DNA of 64,000 nucleotides from Anaerocolumna cellulosilytica (lineage in GTDB: Bacteria > Bacillota > Clostridia > Lachnospirales > Lachnospiraceae), in contig NZ_AP023367.1 of assembly GCF_014218335.1 (NCBI RefSeq), positions 1,613,501 through 1,677,500 on the forward strand, given 5' to 3'. The notes beneath the pieces are model-generated. The model had not been told where the DNA came from and made no database searches. It was given only the letters and a program-made list of their open reading frames with translations. Position 1 is the first letter of the stretch; each line of letters opens with the position of its first letter. The translations under genes were made by a program, and so were the position numbers. Below are positions 26,847 to 35,482 of the stretch, piece after piece.

Positions 26847-27590
26847 TTACTCCCATTTAAAAAAGCGAATTGAAATACTGACACATATCACTGCTACTAA
26901 AAGCATCACGATAACAGGTATATAAACACTGTCCATTGGCAGACCGAGAGAAGCGGCCTTAAGAAGTTTAATCCCTTGTGTCAAGGGCAGTATGTCAGCT
27001 CCTTTTTGAAGGGCAACGGGCATAACTTCATAAGGCAGAGTAGCTCCTGAAAAAATAAGCATCGGAAAGTATAACAGGCTGGCAGCAGCACTTGCTATCT
27101 TCGTATTTGGTGCAAGCCCCCCTACCAATAGCCCAATACTGAACATAGATAGCATAACCAGAAAGTAGGCGCCTAAGAATTGAAACCATGAGCCTGGTAA
27201 TTGATAGCCAAAAAAGACCGCGGCCACAATGTAAACGAGGATAAGTGATACAATCGAATAAAGTGCATAAATGACAACCTGTACCGACAAGATTAAGGAG
27301 GGGCTGGTAGGCGTGACCTTAAAACGTTTTAATATTTTTCGATTTCGGTAATCGGATACCACCAAAGGAAGACCCATCACACCTCCGGCACAGATGGCAA
27401 TCGTCGTTATTGCGCCGAAAGACTGTTCTAAGAAGGTATAATCTGCACCATTAAAAGCCGTTTTGTCACCGAATACAGCCCCTATGATAATAATGACAAC
27501 AATAGGCATGCAGATAGCAAAAATAAACATGTCCATTCCACGAAGGGACAATCTGCTTTCTGATTTTAGTAATGTTTTAAATGCTTTCAT
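26847..27590 (-). CDS. ABC-2 type exporter permease
   Basis: A 247-residue membrane protein with six predicted helices, beginning with the amphipathic LLKSESRLSLRG stretch, then FIFAICMPIVVIIIIGAVFG. The segment near residues 170-190 (PMLIFSGATLPYEVMP), followed by LPLTQGIKLLKAASLG, is the standard ABC-2 signature. It pairs with the ATPase gene at 27648, transcribed just before it, as a homodimeric or single-permease drug/lipid exporter. AGGAG-like bases (GGGAGCTAAAA) precede the ATG. No substrate can be read from the sequence. Control by the MerR-type regulator at 28431 is likely from the shared repeat upstream. Confidence 0.85.
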   Translation of the reverse strand: MKAFKTLLKSESRLSLRGMDMFIFAICMPIVVIIIIGAVFGDKTAFNGADYTFLEQSFGAITTIAICAGGVMGLPLVVSDYRNRKILKRFKVTPTSPSLILSVQVVIYALYSIVSLILVYIVAAVFFGYQLPGSWFQFLGAYFLVMLSMFSIGLLVGGLAPNTKIASAAASLLYFPMLIFSGATLPYEVMPVALQKGADILPLTQGIKLLKAASLGLPMDSVYIPVIVMLLVAVICVSISIRFFKWE

Positions 27591-27647
27591 TTTTAGCTCC
27601 CATCTGCGACCTTTGGCCGCGTAAAATCAAAGGGTTAAATTTAAAAT

Positions 27648-28367
27648 TCAACCTTCCAACTCATCTGTATACCAAAGATATGCATCCTCGAATTTATCAT
27701 AAGGACTGGCTTTAACTGCTTCACTCACTGTACCGCAAAAAATATTTTTCCCATTTTTTAGAATCATAATTTTATCACAAAGAACCTCTACCTCATCCAT
27801 AAAATGAGAAGTTAACAAAATAGTGATTCCTTTTGCTTTTAACGCTAAAAGACTGTTCCACACATCCCGCCGTGCCTTGGCATCTAATCCGGTGGTTAGC
27901 TCATCTAGGAATACGATTTCAGGGTCTGGAATCAAGGCAAGTACGATAAAAAGCCGCTGCTTCTGACCTCCTGAAAGTTCACTAACCTGACTTTTTTTCT
28001 TATCTGAAAGTCCGAATTGATGTAATAGTGATAAATAATTCTGAGAGGTTTTGTAAAGCGAAGCGGTAACCTCACAAAGTTCAGCTACCTTGATTTTGTC
28101 TTGATAACTGGCCTCCTGAAATTGAATGCCAATTTTCTCAAAGAGCTTTTTTCGATCCTTTTGCGGATTCATTCCCAGAATAGATACTGTTCCGCTATCT
28201 TGCTTTTTTGTACCTAAAATACATTCGATTGTGGTACTTTTGCCTGCACCGTTTGCTCCGAGTAAACCAAATACGTCCCCGCGGTTAATAGAAATATTAA
28301 TATTCTCTACCACGTTAACATGGTCGTAAGACTTACAGAGTTTGTCTACTTTAATGGTTGTTTCCAT
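27648..28367 (-). CDS. ABC exporter ATP-binding protein
   Basis: A 239-residue ATPase with all motifs: Walker A GANGAGKST (about residue 37), Q-loop QFQEAS, signature LSGGQKQR, Walker B IVFLDELTTGLD and the switch histidine in LLTSHFMDE. It drives the permease at 26847. AGGAGG lies eight to ten bases before the ATG at 28365-28367. The gene follows the MerR-type regulator, and a motif seen upstream of that regulator is repeated 55 bases upstream of this start. It belongs to the CcmA/DrrA group of drug and lipid exporters; the actual substrate is unknown. Confidence 0.9.
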   Translation of the reverse strand: METTIKVDKLCKSYDHVNVVENINISINRGDVFGLLGANGAGKSTTIECILGTKKQDSGTVSILGMNPQKDRKKLFEKIGIQFQEASYQDKIKVAELCEVTASLYKTSQNYLSLLHQFGLSDKKKSQVSELSGGQKQRLFIVLALIPDPEIVFLDELTTGLDAKARRDVWNSLLALKAKGITILLTSHFMDEVEVLCDKIMILKNGKNIFCGTVSEAVKASPYDKFEDAYLWYTDELEG

Positions 28368-28407
28368 GAATCAAAAGTCCTCCTAATTATTCTTTGTATA
28401 AAAAGAA

Positions 28408-28433
28408 TAACACCAGAGCAAGGTCTGGTGTTA
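28408..28433 (-). terminator. Inverted repeat at the end of the MerR gene (terminator or operator)
   Basis: TAACACCAGA pairs perfectly with TCTGGTGTTA around CCTTGC; on the minus strand TTCTTTTT follows. The stop codon of the MerR gene forms the base of the stem. It could stop transcription or serve as an operator for the ABC genes. Confidence 0.6.
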
Positions 28434-28451
28434 AAGTGGAGGGTTTAATGT
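28421..28451 (-). repeat. MerR-associated operator-like repeat, copy 2
   Basis: Matches 29241-29270 at 26 of 30 positions. It overlaps the last codons of the MerR gene and lies about 55 bases before the ABC ATPase start. Confidence 0.6.
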
Positions 28452-29192
28452 AAATTGTTTATTCATATTCTCAAGATGTCCAAGCATTGTGATAGCATTT
28501 TTTTCCGCATAGTGCAAAGAGGTGAGCAGTCTATCACATACAGAAATAATAGTATCGTTTTTTTGAGGAGTATCAATGATTTGCCTAATATCTGCGTCGG
28601 GATTTTGGGATAAGGTGCAAAGCATTCGGAGAATTGCTGAAAGTGAGTAATTTGCCAGGCGCAATGAACGTATGATTTTTAAACGTTTTATATCTTCATC
28701 GGTATAAACACGATAGCCATTTTGCTTTCGTTTTATAGTTAGCAAACCGTTCATTTCCCAATTTCTTAAGGCATCCATGGATATTTGTAAATAATCGGCT
28801 GTTTCTTTCCTGGTTAAGCAGATAGTACCTATTCCTTGTTTCGTGTCTGAAAACAGCTGTTCTGTAATTTCAATCGCTTCTTCTGCATTACGTATCTCAT
28901 TTTTTATTTGCTGCAAATAGCATTTTGTCAGCTCGATTGCTTTGTTAAAATTCCCGGATGCTGAAGTTTTAATAATAGCAATTACTTGTTTTCTCAGGCC
29001 GTTTTGCAGAACTTCAACCTGTAAGGCAGTCCTTGTAAGTTTAATTTGTTCTATATGAAAATCTGTAAAGATACGGTATCCGTTTGCTTTCCGTTTTGGT
29101 GTAGGAATGAGTTCAAGTTTTTCATAAAGCCGAACTGTGTTGGGATGGATTCCAATGCTTTTTGCAATCTCTGATGTTTTGTAAGTCTTCAT
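28431..29192 (-). CDS. Tandem MerR-type regulator with two HTH domains
   Basis: A 253-residue regulator with two MerR-like winged-helix domains in one chain. The first (residues 1-70) reads YKTSEIAKSIGIHPNTVRLYEKLELI, then RKANGYRIFTD. The second (about 125-195) reads LTRKETADYLQISMDALRNWEMNGLLTI, then RKQNGYRVYTDEDIKRL. A helical linker of some 50 residues joins them. Usual MerR proteins have one such domain and dimerise. The C-terminal tail may hold a ligand or dimer region. It lies upstream of an ABC exporter on the same strand; a 30-base motif occurs both before this gene and before the exporter, suggesting autoregulation plus control of export. The inducer is unknown. Confidence 0.88.
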   Translation of the reverse strand: MKTYKTSEIAKSIGIHPNTVRLYEKLELIPTPKRKANGYRIFTDFHIEQIKLTRTALQVEVLQNGLRKQVIAIIKTSASGNFNKAIELTKCYLQQIKNEIRNAEEAIEITEQLFSDTKQGIGTICLTRKETADYLQISMDALRNWEMNGLLTIKRKQNGYRVYTDEDIKRLKIIRSLRLANYSLSAILRMLCTLSQNPDADIRQIIDTPQKNDTIISVCDRLLTSLHYAEKNAITMLGHLENMNKQFTLNPPL

Positions 29193-29240
29193 TTAATAGT
29201 ATCACCTCCATTCTATTCCACTATTATATCATATCATAAA

Positions 29241-29270
29241 AGTCTGGGGTTATAGTGGAGGGTTTTATGT
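29241..29270 (-). repeat. MerR-associated operator-like repeat, copy 1
   Basis: On the minus strand this contains two direct half-sites, AACCCTCCACT and AACCCCAGACT, 13 bases apart. It is followed downstream by TATAAT (29223-29228). It lies 49 bases before the MerR start, and copy 2 is at 28421-28451. Confidence 0.6.
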
Positions 29271-29355
29271 TACTTTTTTTGTTTTCTTTTATGAATTTAT
29301 ATTCCAGCAGCAATGGTTGGTTTCTAAGTCATCGGTTAGCAAAGTAAATAATATT

Positions 29356-29420
29356 GGTTAAAATACTACAGTTATGTTAAATATCTATGATTGTTAGGAA
29401 ATTGTTGAAGAGGTATAATA
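29356..29420 (+). promoter_or_regulatory. Operator/promoter B of the carbohydrate regulon
   Basis: TTGTTA (29391-29396), 17-base spacer, TATAAT (29414-29419), with direct repeats GTTAAAATACTA (29357) and GTTAAATATCTA (29376) upstream. Near copy of 17910-17974. Here the leader is only about 20 bases. Confidence 0.7.
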
Positions 29421-29445
29421 AAAAACAAGAAGAGAGATAAAAATT

Positions 29446-30432
29446 ATGCAATATAACGAAAGGATATTTAAAAATATGCCGAGAATAAAAAAAGGAAATA
29501 CAAGTTTAACAATAAAAAAGAAAAGCAGATGGGGTGTATTTAGGGAAAATTTTGAGTTGTCGGTGATGTTGCTACCGGGTATTATCTTCTTTCTAATTTT
29601 TAGTTACTTACCAATGCTTGGAATAATTATCGCATTTAAAGATTATCGCAACAATTTAGGCATATTTAAAAGTGAATGGATTGGATTTCGAAATTTTAAA
29701 TTCTTCTTTACCTCCCAGGATGCATTCAGGATAGCAAGAAATACGGTGGGATACGGAATTGTATTTATTATACTGGGAATTGTGTGCGCGGTAACAATAG
29801 CAATACTTCTGTATGAAATAAAAAATAAACTGGCCTTAAAGTTCTACCAGACTACTATGATATTGCCACATTTTCTTTCTTGGGTTATCGTGGGCTATAT
29901 TACATATATCATATTGGAGCCTAATATGGGGATATTAAATCAGATTTTGAACTTTTTTGGGATAAATAGTATCAACTGGTATTTAGAACCAAAATATTGG
30001 GTGGCAATATTGCCTGTAGTTAATGTATGGAAAACGGTTGGACTTAACAGTATTATGTATTATGCAGCTTTAATGGGGATAGATGAACAACTCTTTGAAG
30101 CTGCAACTGTTGACGGAGCAGGCAAATGGAAACAGATAAGGCATATTACAATTCCATCTTTAGTTCCATTGATGACTATTTTAACAATCTTACATGTGGG
30201 AAATGTTATCAAAGGGGATTTCGGACTCTTCTATAATATACCCCGTAATGTGGGGTTATTATATCCTACGACGGATATTATAGATACCTATATTTACCGT
30301 GGCCTACAGACAGGAGACGATATCGGTATAACTACTGCGGTGGGGTTGTTCCAATCTTTTGTTGGTTTCATCATGGTTGTTGTAACCAATAAGATTGTTA
30401 AGAAGATTTCCCCGGAAAATACATTATTCTAA
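29446..30432 (+). CDS. ABC sugar transporter permease, LplB-like
   Basis: First permease of a CUT1-type carbohydrate importer, 328 residues with six membrane helices after a basic N-terminal tail of about 35 residues. The N-terminal helix region (LSVMLLPGIIFFLIFSYLPMLGIIIAFKDY) matches the LplB/YteP group that imports complex oligosaccharides. The EAA loop reads EAATVDGAGKWKQIRHITIPSL, where it contacts the ATPase. No ATPase gene is present; this group normally shares an MsmX-type ATPase encoded elsewhere. It is the first gene behind promoter B and is followed by the second permease and the binding lipoprotein. Confidence 0.92.
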   Translation: MQYNERIFKNMPRIKKGNTSLTIKKKSRWGVFRENFELSVMLLPGIIFFLIFSYLPMLGIIIAFKDYRNNLGIFKSEWIGFRNFKFFFTSQDAFRIARNTVGYGIVFIILGIVCAVTIAILLYEIKNKLALKFYQTTMILPHFLSWVIVGYITYIILEPNMGILNQILNFFGINSINWYLEPKYWVAILPVVNVWKTVGLNSIMYYAALMGIDEQLFEAATVDGAGKWKQIRHITIPSLVPLMTILTILHVGNVIKGDFGLFYNIPRNVGLLYPTTDIIDTYIYRGLQTGDDIGITTAVGLFQSFVGFIMVVVTNKIVKKISPENTLF

Positions 30433-30444
30433 AGGAGGCCAAAT

Positions 30445-31329
30445 GTGAAAAGTAAGAAAGCAAATATACCAGTGAATCTCTTTTTTATAGCATTTTCTTT
30501 ATGTTTTATACTACCCTTTGTATTAATCATATCTTCATCAATTACGGACGAACAGGCACTTTTAACAAACGGTTATCGTTTGATACCTTCAAAAATATCT
30601 TTTGAGGCTTATAAGTATGTGATGAAAAGTCCGGGACAGTTGCTAAATTCTTATAAGGTAACTATTGTTTACTCTTTGATTGCTACCGGATTAAGCATGA
30701 TTGTTATGACTTTGATGGCTTATCCATTGTCAAGACCTAATTATAAATATAAAAAACCAGTTACGTTCTTTATTATTTTTACTATGTTGTTTTCTGGAGG
30801 ATTAATTCCTACTTATATATTAATGACTAAATATTTGCATCTTCAGGATAATATCTGGGTGTACATATTACCTAACCTGGCAAATGCATTCCACATTATT
30901 GTAATTAGGTCTTTCTTTCAGGGATTGCCGTCCTCGCTTGTTGAGTCTGCAAAGATTGACGGAGCAAGAGAACTGCAGGTATTTTATAAAATTGTTCTTC
31001 CATTATCAAAACCGGTAATTGCCACAGTTTCTTTGTTGAATCTGTTAGCCCGGTGGAATGACTGGAATACTGCTTTAATCTATATTAGAAGCAAGGAACT
31101 ATATTCGTTGCAGTATTTGCTGCAGCAGATATTAAGGGAAGTACAATTTATAAAAGATATGGCAGAAAGCTCTCCGGTTGCTGGTATTAGTATTAATTTA
31201 ACGCAGCTTCCGTCAGAGACCATAAGATTTGCTTTGTGTATTGTTGCGGCAGGTCCTATGCTGATAATATTCCCGTTTTTTCAGAAATATTTTGCGAAAG
31301 GTTTAACAGTAGGTGCGGTAAAAGGTTAA
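30445..31329 (+). CDS. ABC sugar transporter permease, LplC/YtcP-like
   Basis: Second permease of the importer, 294 residues, six membrane helices. The start is GTG at 30445, supported by AAAGGAGG seven bases upstream. The N-terminus (FIAFSLCFILPFVLIISSSITDE) and the EAA loop (ESAKIDGARELQVFYKIVLPLSKP) are typical of YtcP/LplC. It lies 12 bases after the LplB-like gene and 28 before the lipoprotein gene. The C-terminal GLTVGAVKG is the standard ending for the family. Confidence 0.92.
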   Translation: MKSKKANIPVNLFFIAFSLCFILPFVLIISSSITDEQALLTNGYRLIPSKISFEAYKYVMKSPGQLLNSYKVTIVYSLIATGLSMIVMTLMAYPLSRPNYKYKKPVTFFIIFTMLFSGGLIPTYILMTKYLHLQDNIWVYILPNLANAFHIIVIRSFFQGLPSSLVESAKIDGARELQVFYKIVLPLSKPVIATVSLLNLLARWNDWNTALIYIRSKELYSLQYLLQQILREVQFIKDMAESSPVAGISINLTQLPSETIRFALCIVAAGPMLIIFPFFQKYFAKGLTVGAVKG

Positions 31330-31357
31330 TGGTTTACAAGGAAAAGGAGGATTTTTT

Positions 31358-32965
31358 ATGTTAAAGAGAATGAAAGTTTTAGTAGCAATCAGTCTTATGT
31401 TTTCCATGATTCTGACAGGTTGTACGGGCAGTAGCAATGGACCGAAAGAAACTAAGGAAACAAAAGAAACAGATGCCAAGCAGGGGGATTCCACCGGAAG
31501 TGCAGATACAAAGACTGATGCCGAACCGGTAACTTTAAAATGGGTATTCTTAAGTCCCGGAGAGCAAAAAGATGCGCAAAAGGTATGGGATACATTTAAC
31601 GAAGAACTGCAAAAATATCTGCCTGGGACTACTGTAGAGTTCGAAGGAATTACTTCTGCTGATTATGCCGAAAAGTGGAAGCTGATTAGTGCCTCTCAGG
31701 AAAAGGTAGATATTGTATGGCACGGTTGGATGGTTCCCTATGTCACAGAAGTAAGAAAAGGCTCCTATATGGAGCTTGATTCACTGATTTCAGAATATGC
31801 ACCGTCTCTGTTAGCAGAAATTCCGGAAAATATTTTGGATAAATCAAGGGTAGATGGAAAGCTTTATAGCATACCCTGTATGCAGCAGATGGTTTCGTAT
31901 GTTTCAACTATGCAATTCCCTGTTAAAATATATGAAAAATATAAAGATCAGATTAATGTAGAAGAATTAGCTACCTTATTCGCTTCACATCAGAAGATGG
32001 ATCAGGAACTGTGGGATGAAATCGAGAAATATATCATGATGATTAAAGATGGTGGAGATTTACTAAAAGGTGTGTTTGGTTTTGCAGATCATGTGGAAAA
32101 AGGCTATGAGTGGATATTAAATCCTTATAAACTTGATATTTACAGTGATGATTATACACCCATTAATCTTTATAGAACTCCGGAGTATGAGACTTTTGTA
32201 AAGGAGTATTCTGATTGGTACCAAAAAGGATATATCAGAAAGGATATCTTAACAGCAGATAATGTATCTCAGGATATATATGAAATCCGCGGAGGTGGAA
32301 ATTACCTGGTAGGACAGGGATATTATCCTACTGAATCTGAAATCGCTACAAGTGAGGCAGCCGGTTCAACCGCTTATGTGAAGATTCCTTTTGATAATTC
32401 ACACTATGTTCCTTATGCGGCTTCGGCAACTAACATGGCCATTTCCTCTAATTCTAAAAATCCGGAAAGGGCAATGCAGTTAATTGAATTAATGAACACA
32501 GAAAAAGGCAAAGATCTATATAACTTAATGGTATATGGTATTGAAGGAACTCATTATAACAAAATGAATGATAATGAAATTCAACCAATTGGCTACTCTT
32601 CACAACCTACAGCAGACAGCCCTTATGGTCAATATAATTGGGCAATTGGCAATATATTTAATGGTTACGAAATTTATATGGAAGATAAGCCTCTGACTTT
32701 GCAAAATGATTTTATCAAACAGTTAAATGCAGATGCTGCACCATCTAAAATGAAAGGCTTTACTTTAGATACGAATCCCATTAAGACAGAACTATCACAG
32801 GTAAATGCGGTTATCGGTGAATATAAAACTACATTAAATTCAGGTTCGGCTCCTGACACCCAATCACTGTATGAAGATTTTGTCAATAAGCTGATTAAAG
32901 CAGGTGATGATGTTATTGTCCAAGAAATTCAGCGTCAGATGGATGAATGGAGAGCATCTAATTAA
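31358..32965 (+). CDS. ABC sugar-binding lipoprotein with DUF3502-like C-terminus
   Basis: Solute-binding lipoprotein for the LplBC-like permeases, 535 residues. Signal peptide with lipobox Cys22 (ILTGC), then a Thr/Lys/Glu-rich linker to about residue 60. The core (VTLKWVFLSPGEQKDAQKVWDTFN) is a family 1 binding fold; the last 130 residues (NYNWAIGNIF-like, DTNPIKTELSQVNAVIGEY) match DUF3502, found in LplA relatives. AAGGAGG precedes the ATG. The ligand is likely an oligosaccharide released by the secreted beta-helix enzyme, inferred from the shared promoter. Confidence 0.9.
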   Translation: MLKRMKVLVAISLMFSMILTGCTGSSNGPKETKETKETDAKQGDSTGSADTKTDAEPVTLKWVFLSPGEQKDAQKVWDTFNEELQKYLPGTTVEFEGITSADYAEKWKLISASQEKVDIVWHGWMVPYVTEVRKGSYMELDSLISEYAPSLLAEIPENILDKSRVDGKLYSIPCMQQMVSYVSTMQFPVKIYEKYKDQINVEELATLFASHQKMDQELWDEIEKYIMMIKDGGDLLKGVFGFADHVEKGYEWILNPYKLDIYSDDYTPINLYRTPEYETFVKEYSDWYQKGYIRKDILTADNVSQDIYEIRGGGNYLVGQGYYPTESEIATSEAAGSTAYVKIPFDNSHYVPYAASATNMAISSNSKNPERAMQLIELMNTEKGKDLYNLMVYGIEGTHYNKMNDNEIQPIGYSSQPTADSPYGQYNWAIGNIFNGYEIYMEDKPLTLQNDFIKQLNADAAPSKMKGFTLDTNPIKTELSQVNAVIGEYKTTLNSGSAPDTQSLYEDFVNKLIKAGDDVIVQEIQRQMDEWRASN

Positions 32966-32998
32966 GTATTATCCTAACTGTTTTCAATGAATCATCAA

Positions 32999-33040
32999 CC
33001 TTCTTCCATGTTTCGTGATTCTCATAAATGTGGAAGAAGG
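32999..33040 (+). other. Stem-loop between importer and catabolic genes
   Basis: CCTTCTTCCA (32999-33008) pairs perfectly with 33031-33040 around a 22-base loop. No U-tract follows, so it is more likely an mRNA-stabilising or processing element that lets the lipoprotein be made in excess. Confidence 0.5.
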
Positions 33041-33123
33041 ATTGTGAATAGGAAAGAGGTTACTCTCTCCGGTAAGACAGTAATGATATATTTTATGAGA
33101 CCGGAGCAGAAATGGAGGAAACC

Positions 33124-35352
33124 ATGAAAAAAATGTACTTTGATATTACCGTTTCTGGTGGAGGAATTGCTGGTATCTGTGCAGCCATTACAGCCGCCAG
33201 ACAGGGAATGAAGACACTATTAATCAATGACCGGCCTGTACTTGGCGGAAATGCTTCAAGTGAAATAGGGGTTCGTATATCGGGAGCCAGTCATCATGGT
33301 TTAAATACAGCCATCTATGCAAAAGAAGGAGGCTTGGTAGAGGAAATCAGACTTCGGATGTCAAAATACGCAATGGGCGGAGGTTATGATAAATACGCCT
33401 TACTGGATGCTGTATTTTTTGACATGTGCTATGAAAATGAGACTCTGGTCTTACTTCTGAATACTTCTGTCTATTCCTGTGAAGTAAAGCATAAGAAAAT
33501 AACCAGATTATTTGCAAGACATCATATTAGCAATGAAGTATATGATATCGAAAGCAAAGTCTACATTGATGCTACCGGTAATGGAACACTTGCTTACGAA
33601 GCCGGCTGCGGCTACCGTATGGGCAGAGAAGGCAAAGACGAGCACGGTGAATTCTGGGCACCGGATAATGGGGATAAATACACCATGGGAAATACCTTTT
33701 ATTTCGAGACCTATGACTGTGGGCATGAAGTTACCTATGTACCACCTGCCTTTGCCCATAAGGTCGAAGATATGGATTTTATCAAAGACATACATAATCC
33801 AAAAAAATACCGCAGTATCACTGTAAAGGGTGCTCACTGGTCCTTTGAATACGGCGGACAGGTAGATGTGATTTACCAGAGCGAGGAGATTGATTTGGAG
33901 CTTCGCAAGTTGATTTTTGGAATTTGGGATTATATCAAGAACAGCGGTAAGTATCCGGAAGCTAAAAATTACGTATTAAAAAGAATCTATACAAAATCAG
34001 GTGCCAGAGAATCCAGGAGATTTCTGGGGGACTATATTTTAACAGAAAATGATATTGAAAATAAGACCGACTTTAAAGATGCAGTTTGCATCGGCGGCTG
34101 GCCTATGGATATTCATGCACCTTTGGGAATCTATGATTCGTTACCTGCTACGAATTTCGTACCGGTAACCGGCATCTATAATATTCCTATGAGATCACTT
34201 TTCACAAAGGATATTGACAATCTGATGTTAGCCGGCAGAAATATAAGCGCAACCCATATTGCTCTTGGCTCCACCAGAGTTATGGCGACTTGCGGGGGTA
34301 TGGGGCAGGCAGTTGCCACTGCCGCAAAATTTTGTATCGAGAAAGAACTCTCCCCCAGAGAAGTAACGGCTGATTATGGGCGGGAGCTGCAAAAGACGTT
34401 GGCTGGGGAGGATCAGACCATTATCGGTGTTCCGAATATAAGTCCTGTTATGACAAATTTTGTTGTAACAGCAACCAGTGAAAAAAGCTATGAAAATGTA
34501 AATGGTGTTGATTATATGTTACTTGACAGGGATTACGCCATAGCCTGGATGCTGGAAACAAAACAGCTTACCAGCGTGAGAATTAAAATCAGGAACAGTG
34601 CAAAGGAAGCAAAGATCTTAACATATAAAATATTAACAGGTGTTCATAAAGAAACCTTTATACCGGAGGAAGTGGTAAAAGAAGAGAGCGTTATCGTACC
34701 GGAAAATCATGAAGGCTGGCTAAAACTGCCGATTCATGCAGATAGAGGAAAGGATGGCAAGCTCTATCTTACCTTCACAAAGAACGAGGCTCTATCTTTG
34801 GGGATAGCAGAGGAGAGACCAATTGGTGCTATTACTCTTCGAATGTACCCCCAGGATAACACCGAAGAATGCAATCATGACAGCGTCCCATTGAAAGCAG
34901 CTACCGGTTATTGCTATCTGGATCATCGGTATGAAAAGAACAGAAATATATTATTTAAGGATATGGTCCCGGAGCAAAAGCTTTTTGCGCCTGCTATGGC
35001 TGTATCGCCTTATACAAGACCTTATGGTGTTCCTAATCTGTGGATTGGAGAAGGAGACTTTCCGCATACCCTAACACTGACAGCGAGAGAGCCTGTGGAT
35101 GCAGGTAAACTTGTGCTGACCTTTGACAGTTATCTTGAAAATGACAATACCGATAAGCTGCCGGGCTGTCTGGTAAGAGATTACGGGTTAAAGATTTATT
35201 GTAAGAATGGAGTAATAACTAAGAATATAAAGGATAACTGGAAGCGGTATGAAGCCCATGAAATCAATGCTGTAAGTATCGAGAAAATCGAAATTAAGCT
35301 TAACAGCAGTTGGGGAGCGGAGGCCGGTATTTACGGAGTAGACTTAATATAG
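33124..35352 (+). CDS. FAD-dependent oxidoreductase (FAD_oxidored family)
   Basis: A 742-residue cytoplasmic flavoprotein. The N-terminal dinucleotide fold reads DITVSGGGIAGICAAITAARQG, then LLINDRPVLGGNASSEIGV. Later motifs include ATGNGTLAYEAGCGYRMG and, near residues 360-405, DIDNLMLAGRNISATHIALGS and RVMATCGGMGQAVATAA, closing the FAD pocket. The last 250 residues are beta-rich and could be a carbohydrate-binding or trimerisation part. The ATG at 33124 follows GGAGG; ATG 33112 is an alternative. Members of this family occur in carbohydrate loci but their reactions are mostly unknown; a role in oxidising a sugar hydroxyl is a guess. It is the first catabolic gene after the importer. Confidence 0.85.
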   Translation: MKKMYFDITVSGGGIAGICAAITAARQGMKTLLINDRPVLGGNASSEIGVRISGASHHGLNTAIYAKEGGLVEEIRLRMSKYAMGGGYDKYALLDAVFFDMCYENETLVLLLNTSVYSCEVKHKKITRLFARHHISNEVYDIESKVYIDATGNGTLAYEAGCGYRMGREGKDEHGEFWAPDNGDKYTMGNTFYFETYDCGHEVTYVPPAFAHKVEDMDFIKDIHNPKKYRSITVKGAHWSFEYGGQVDVIYQSEEIDLELRKLIFGIWDYIKNSGKYPEAKNYVLKRIYTKSGARESRRFLGDYILTENDIENKTDFKDAVCIGGWPMDIHAPLGIYDSLPATNFVPVTGIYNIPMRSLFTKDIDNLMLAGRNISATHIALGSTRVMATCGGMGQAVATAAKFCIEKELSPREVTADYGRELQKTLAGEDQTIIGVPNISPVMTNFVVTATSEKSYENVNGVDYMLLDRDYAIAWMLETKQLTSVRIKIRNSAKEAKILTYKILTGVHKETFIPEEVVKEESVIVPENHEGWLKLPIHADRGKDGKLYLTFTKNEALSLGIAEERPIGAITLRMYPQDNTEECNHDSVPLKAATGYCYLDHRYEKNRNILFKDMVPEQKLFAPAMAVSPYTRPYGVPNLWIGEGDFPHTLTLTAREPVDAGKLVLTFDSYLENDNTDKLPGCLVRDYGLKIYCKNGVITKNIKDNWKRYEAHEINAVSIEKIEIKLNSSWGAEAGIYGVDLI

Positions 35353-35482
35353 AAGTTTTACAGGGAGTAGTAAGAAAGTCAGCGTCGGTAGTATACGGAA
35401 GGATGTTACTAATTTAGGTTAAGAATACAGACACAGAAATAAAATGCTAGTTGCAGTAATCAGAATAAGAGGTGAAATGAAT

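Noticed and set aside
17910-29420. Mobile element bounded by 65-base direct repeats
   Set aside because: The repeats are functional promoters, no transposase or integrase lies between, and the enclosed genes are ordinary.
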